Assembly (NCBI GenBank): GCA_013399895.1
Contig: VXBA01001650.1
Location: forward strand, 283,649-347,648
Origin: Serilophus lunatus
Taxonomy: Eukaryota > Chordata > Aves > Passeriformes > Eurylaimidae
DNA: 64,000 nucleotides
Direction of reading: 5' to 3'
The notes under the pieces are model-generated. The model had not been told where the DNA came from and did not search any database. It worked only from the letters and a program-made list of their open reading frames with translations. Positions 61,221 through 64,000 of this stretch are shown piece after piece; position 1 is the stretch's first letter, and each line of letters begins with the position of its first letter. The translations under genes and the position numbers were made by a program.

Positions 61221-64000
61221 AGATTGTCACACTGGGTCAGGCAGTGTCAGCAGGGCTGCTATTAGAGATCAGATGGGTGGCTTTCATAATATGTAAACCA
61301 ACCACAGAAACCCAAATGAACATGGAAGCAATACTCGACTGTGCCTTTTTTTTTTTTTCTGTGTTGCAGCAGTTTTGGTCACAGAATGTTCAGTTGCAGC
61401 ATTTGCTAAAACACGAGTGTGTTTAAAAAGAGAGCAACTTGCTCCTGAATGTTTGCTGCTCAGGCAGCACAGCCATTTGAAGGGATCACAAGGAATTTGT
61501 ACATCAGGTGAATCTCTGTTCAAAAAGAAATAGTCCTGTGTGGGGTTTTATTTGCTTATCCAACAGATGGACTGGGGGGATTATCAGGATTTTCCTTCTT
61601 AGGTCTAAGGGTAACACTGAGGTTTTACATGGTGCTGAAATAATTCATTGTCTTGCTTGTTTTGTTACTAATAATCCATAGGTTTTGGCTCTGAACAGAA
61701 CTCTGACCATCTAATTCCCTTTAAATCCTGCATGCCATTAGTTGTTTGCATTTCACTAATTTCAGACACCTAAATGAGACTGAGCAGCTCTGCCTGCATT
61801 TCTGCTGATTTCTATTTTTGGCTCTGGAGTATTTGGACTGATCCTTTCCTCTTTAGTTTTAAAACAATGCCAAATAATGTCTTATCTCTGTATCTTTTTT
61901 ATACACTCAGAGCAGACATTTCACTGATTTTCATTGTTTTAAATGCCATGAGAACAGTATCACTCATCCTGCACCTCCTATGTAAAATGTAAACCTCAGA
62001 GGGAAGTCCCATATTCATAGCAGTCTGGAAGGCATTATCACACTTTGGTGATTATTTAAATGACAAAATAATTTAAATACCTGCAAAATAACAGATTCCA
62101 AAACAACTCTTTTTACAAAAAAGCAAAATAGAAATGTTTACCTTGGATTCACTCAAGTGTCCTCTGAAGCTGATCCTTGAATGAAAAAGAAATTTGAGCC
62201 CCAACAGACCCGAATATAGATAAAAATCTAGAAAAATGTGGAATAGTTGCACCTATTTCTCGCCAGCAGAACAGCTCTGCATTTTCCACCAAAGCACACT
62301 GTGGTCATGCATCAGCATTTTCTCTCTTTTCCACCATAGGTTATTTTTGATTTAATGTCCTTTTATAGATTGCTGCATCACTAAAAAAAAAAAATTACAC
62401 TGCAACAACATTACCTGACCATGCTCCTCAAAAAGATTTTGGAATTATGCAGCTGAGATGAGTGTGCCCATTGAGATTCACTGTACTCTGACATTTCTTG
62501 GATCAAACACATAATACCCTAACAAAATATTTGATGAGTGTGAAGAGAATATATTTTTTAGTTTAGATGTTGGAATAGCAGAAGGTGCTGGGGCCATTTA
62601 ACCCCAGGAATTCCCCTCAGTTGTGGAGAGAGCAATTTTGCAATATTCAGAACAGTCAAATAAATGGATGAAGGCCTTGTAATAACTGAAGGGAAGGGTA
62701 GTTACATTAGAGCCTGAAATAGGATGCAGGACCCAAAGTGGTATCAAAGATTGCCTTTGTGAATTTGAGCAAGACACTTAATCTAAATCTCACTTTTCAA
62801 TCTATAAAATGAGACTGACAGTATTTCCTCTTCTATTGAGACACCTGGACAGACAGGGATCATCCAGCTCCTCATCCAGTGGATCCTCCCTCCTTCTCCC
62901 ACCATACATGGCTGTTTGCTACCTCTCACAAATATATATATATATATATATATGTCTCACCCCAAACATCCTGCTTGGAAAATGGGTTTGCAGAATATGA
63001 CAGAAGATATTTTTGGCTGTGTTTGTACTAAATGGCAGAACGTTGATCCCTTTGAAAATGCTGTGAGGCTATTTAAGATTTATATGTTCACTGAGTGGTC
63101 ACTATCAAGTTGAAAAATGGTATGTATTATCTTCAAAAGCAAATTTTCTTGCCCAGTATGATCAACAGCCCTTGAACCGTAAGAATTCCACCAGACTAAA
63201 ATATGTTGCAACATTTCTTTAAGTTACTTACTTTCTGGTTTTCTCTCACCTTGGGAAATGAAAACAGAATAGTCTGTCTCACGTTCACTTCTCAACATTT
63301 TGGATTTCAAGGGATTTCAGCTTTTCTTGCCATTGTTAAGTTGTCAGGTAGGGAAATAAAAACTCCTATAAAGCAAAACAGCGTAAATGAAGCGAGTCTT
63401 TAAGAAGAATTAGTTCAGATCAGTTGTTTGAGACAATAACACAGCTTTCTGATTTTAAAATCACATGTACTGTGGTAACCTGCAACGTGACAAACCAGTG
63501 AGGTCTTCAGTTTGCATTTTTGGTTGAACTGGGGTTGAAGGTTTTGGTGCTGTGCTGATACAAAATTGCCAGGAGCTGAGGATGATGCCCACAGAGCCTT
63601 GGGAGACTCAGATCCATGCCCTGTCCCACTGGATGTTATCTCCTGAATTAATCACTTTGAGGGAAACACTTTGGTCCAGGAGATGAATGAAACACAGCTG
63701 ATTAGTGGAGGGAAAAGGGACTGTTTGCAAAATCCCCTCCAAAGTGATGTGTGGATTCATCTCCTTGAAGGAGAACTCGGGAGAAGAGGGTTCTGGGAAG
63801 ACCAGGAGCTTTGCCTCCAGCTTTTCCTGTCCTGCCTTGGGTGGGGAGATGTCTGTGTTTCAATGAAATGGCTTTAGTGTCCACACAAAACCAGTATCCC
63901 CAGCATTCCCAGTATTCCCACCTCACACAGCTTCTGTCCAGCCTCCTGGCACTGACCCCCAAGGGCTGGGTCTCCCCAGCACCTCCATAAACTGCTTATT
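61221..64000. other. Intergenic, no recognised gene to window end
   Basis: AT-rich noncoding DNA with short A- and T-runs (61349, 62382), the TA microsatellite and no identifiable gene. The FOXD3 gene expected downstream by synteny is not reached. Confidence 0.6.
62934..62953. repeat. TA dinucleotide microsatellite
   Basis: A run of alternating AT/TA about 20 bases long, ending before ATGTCTC. Confidence 0.9.

Noticed and set aside
42357..64000. Search for FOXD3 or another downstream protein gene
   Set aside because: No forkhead domain frame or other recognisable exon was seen on either strand; the gene is probably beyond the window.

Overview
The window is vertebrate nuclear DNA from a bird. 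The evidence is spliced genes with GT-AG introns, two CpG-island promoters, about a dozen short 3'-end fragments of the avian CR1 LINE on both strands, AATAAA polyadenylation signals, and the order DOCK7 - ATG4C expected from human 1p31.3. Nothing prokaryotic or viral was recognised. The exact species cannot be read from the sequence.

Layout: (1) 1 to about 16.5 kb is the 5' part of DOCK7 on the minus strand. Only coding exon 2 (7441-7546) is visible. Coding exon 1 and the promoter core most likely lie in the assembly gap at 16195-16500, which sits at the edge of a GC-rich island and beside a hexamer-based minisatellite (16501-16808). (2) 16.8-22.7 kb is the intergenic spacer between two head-to-head genes. 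(3) 22.69-23.2 kb is the CpG-island promoter of ATG4C, with an inverted pair of ZNF143/THAP11-type ACTACAACTCCC sites. (4) 25503-42356 is the complete ATG4C coding region on the plus strand. It has ten coding exons whose phases join perfectly into a 454-residue cysteine protease with catalytic triad C111, D340, H342 and a C-terminal FVLL LIR-like tail. The 3'UTR probably ends near 43.49 kb. (5) 43.5-64 kb holds no recognisable protein gene. It carries CR1 fragments, a chain of palindromes (51.52-51.77 kb), a 22-bp minisatellite interrupted by a pure TCTAT microsatellite (53.87-54.13 kb), and two stretches that look like conserved regulatory DNA (about 54.38-55.46 and 60.94-61.22 kb). In other vertebrates the next gene here is FOXD3, so these may be long-range regulatory elements of that gene.

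How the genes relate: DOCK7 (a Rac/Cdc42 exchange factor) and ATG4C (a protease acting on LC3/GABARAP) are neighbours by conserved synteny and do not share a pathway. Points most worth a second look are the loss of the caspase motif DEVD in ATG4C (here DEVE), an in-frame upstream splice acceptor before the last exon that would add 25 residues resembling the exon start, one strongly GC-rich ATG4C exon, the promoter inverted motif pair, the palindrome chain, and the cluster of TCF/LEF-type cores near 54.7-54.9 kb.
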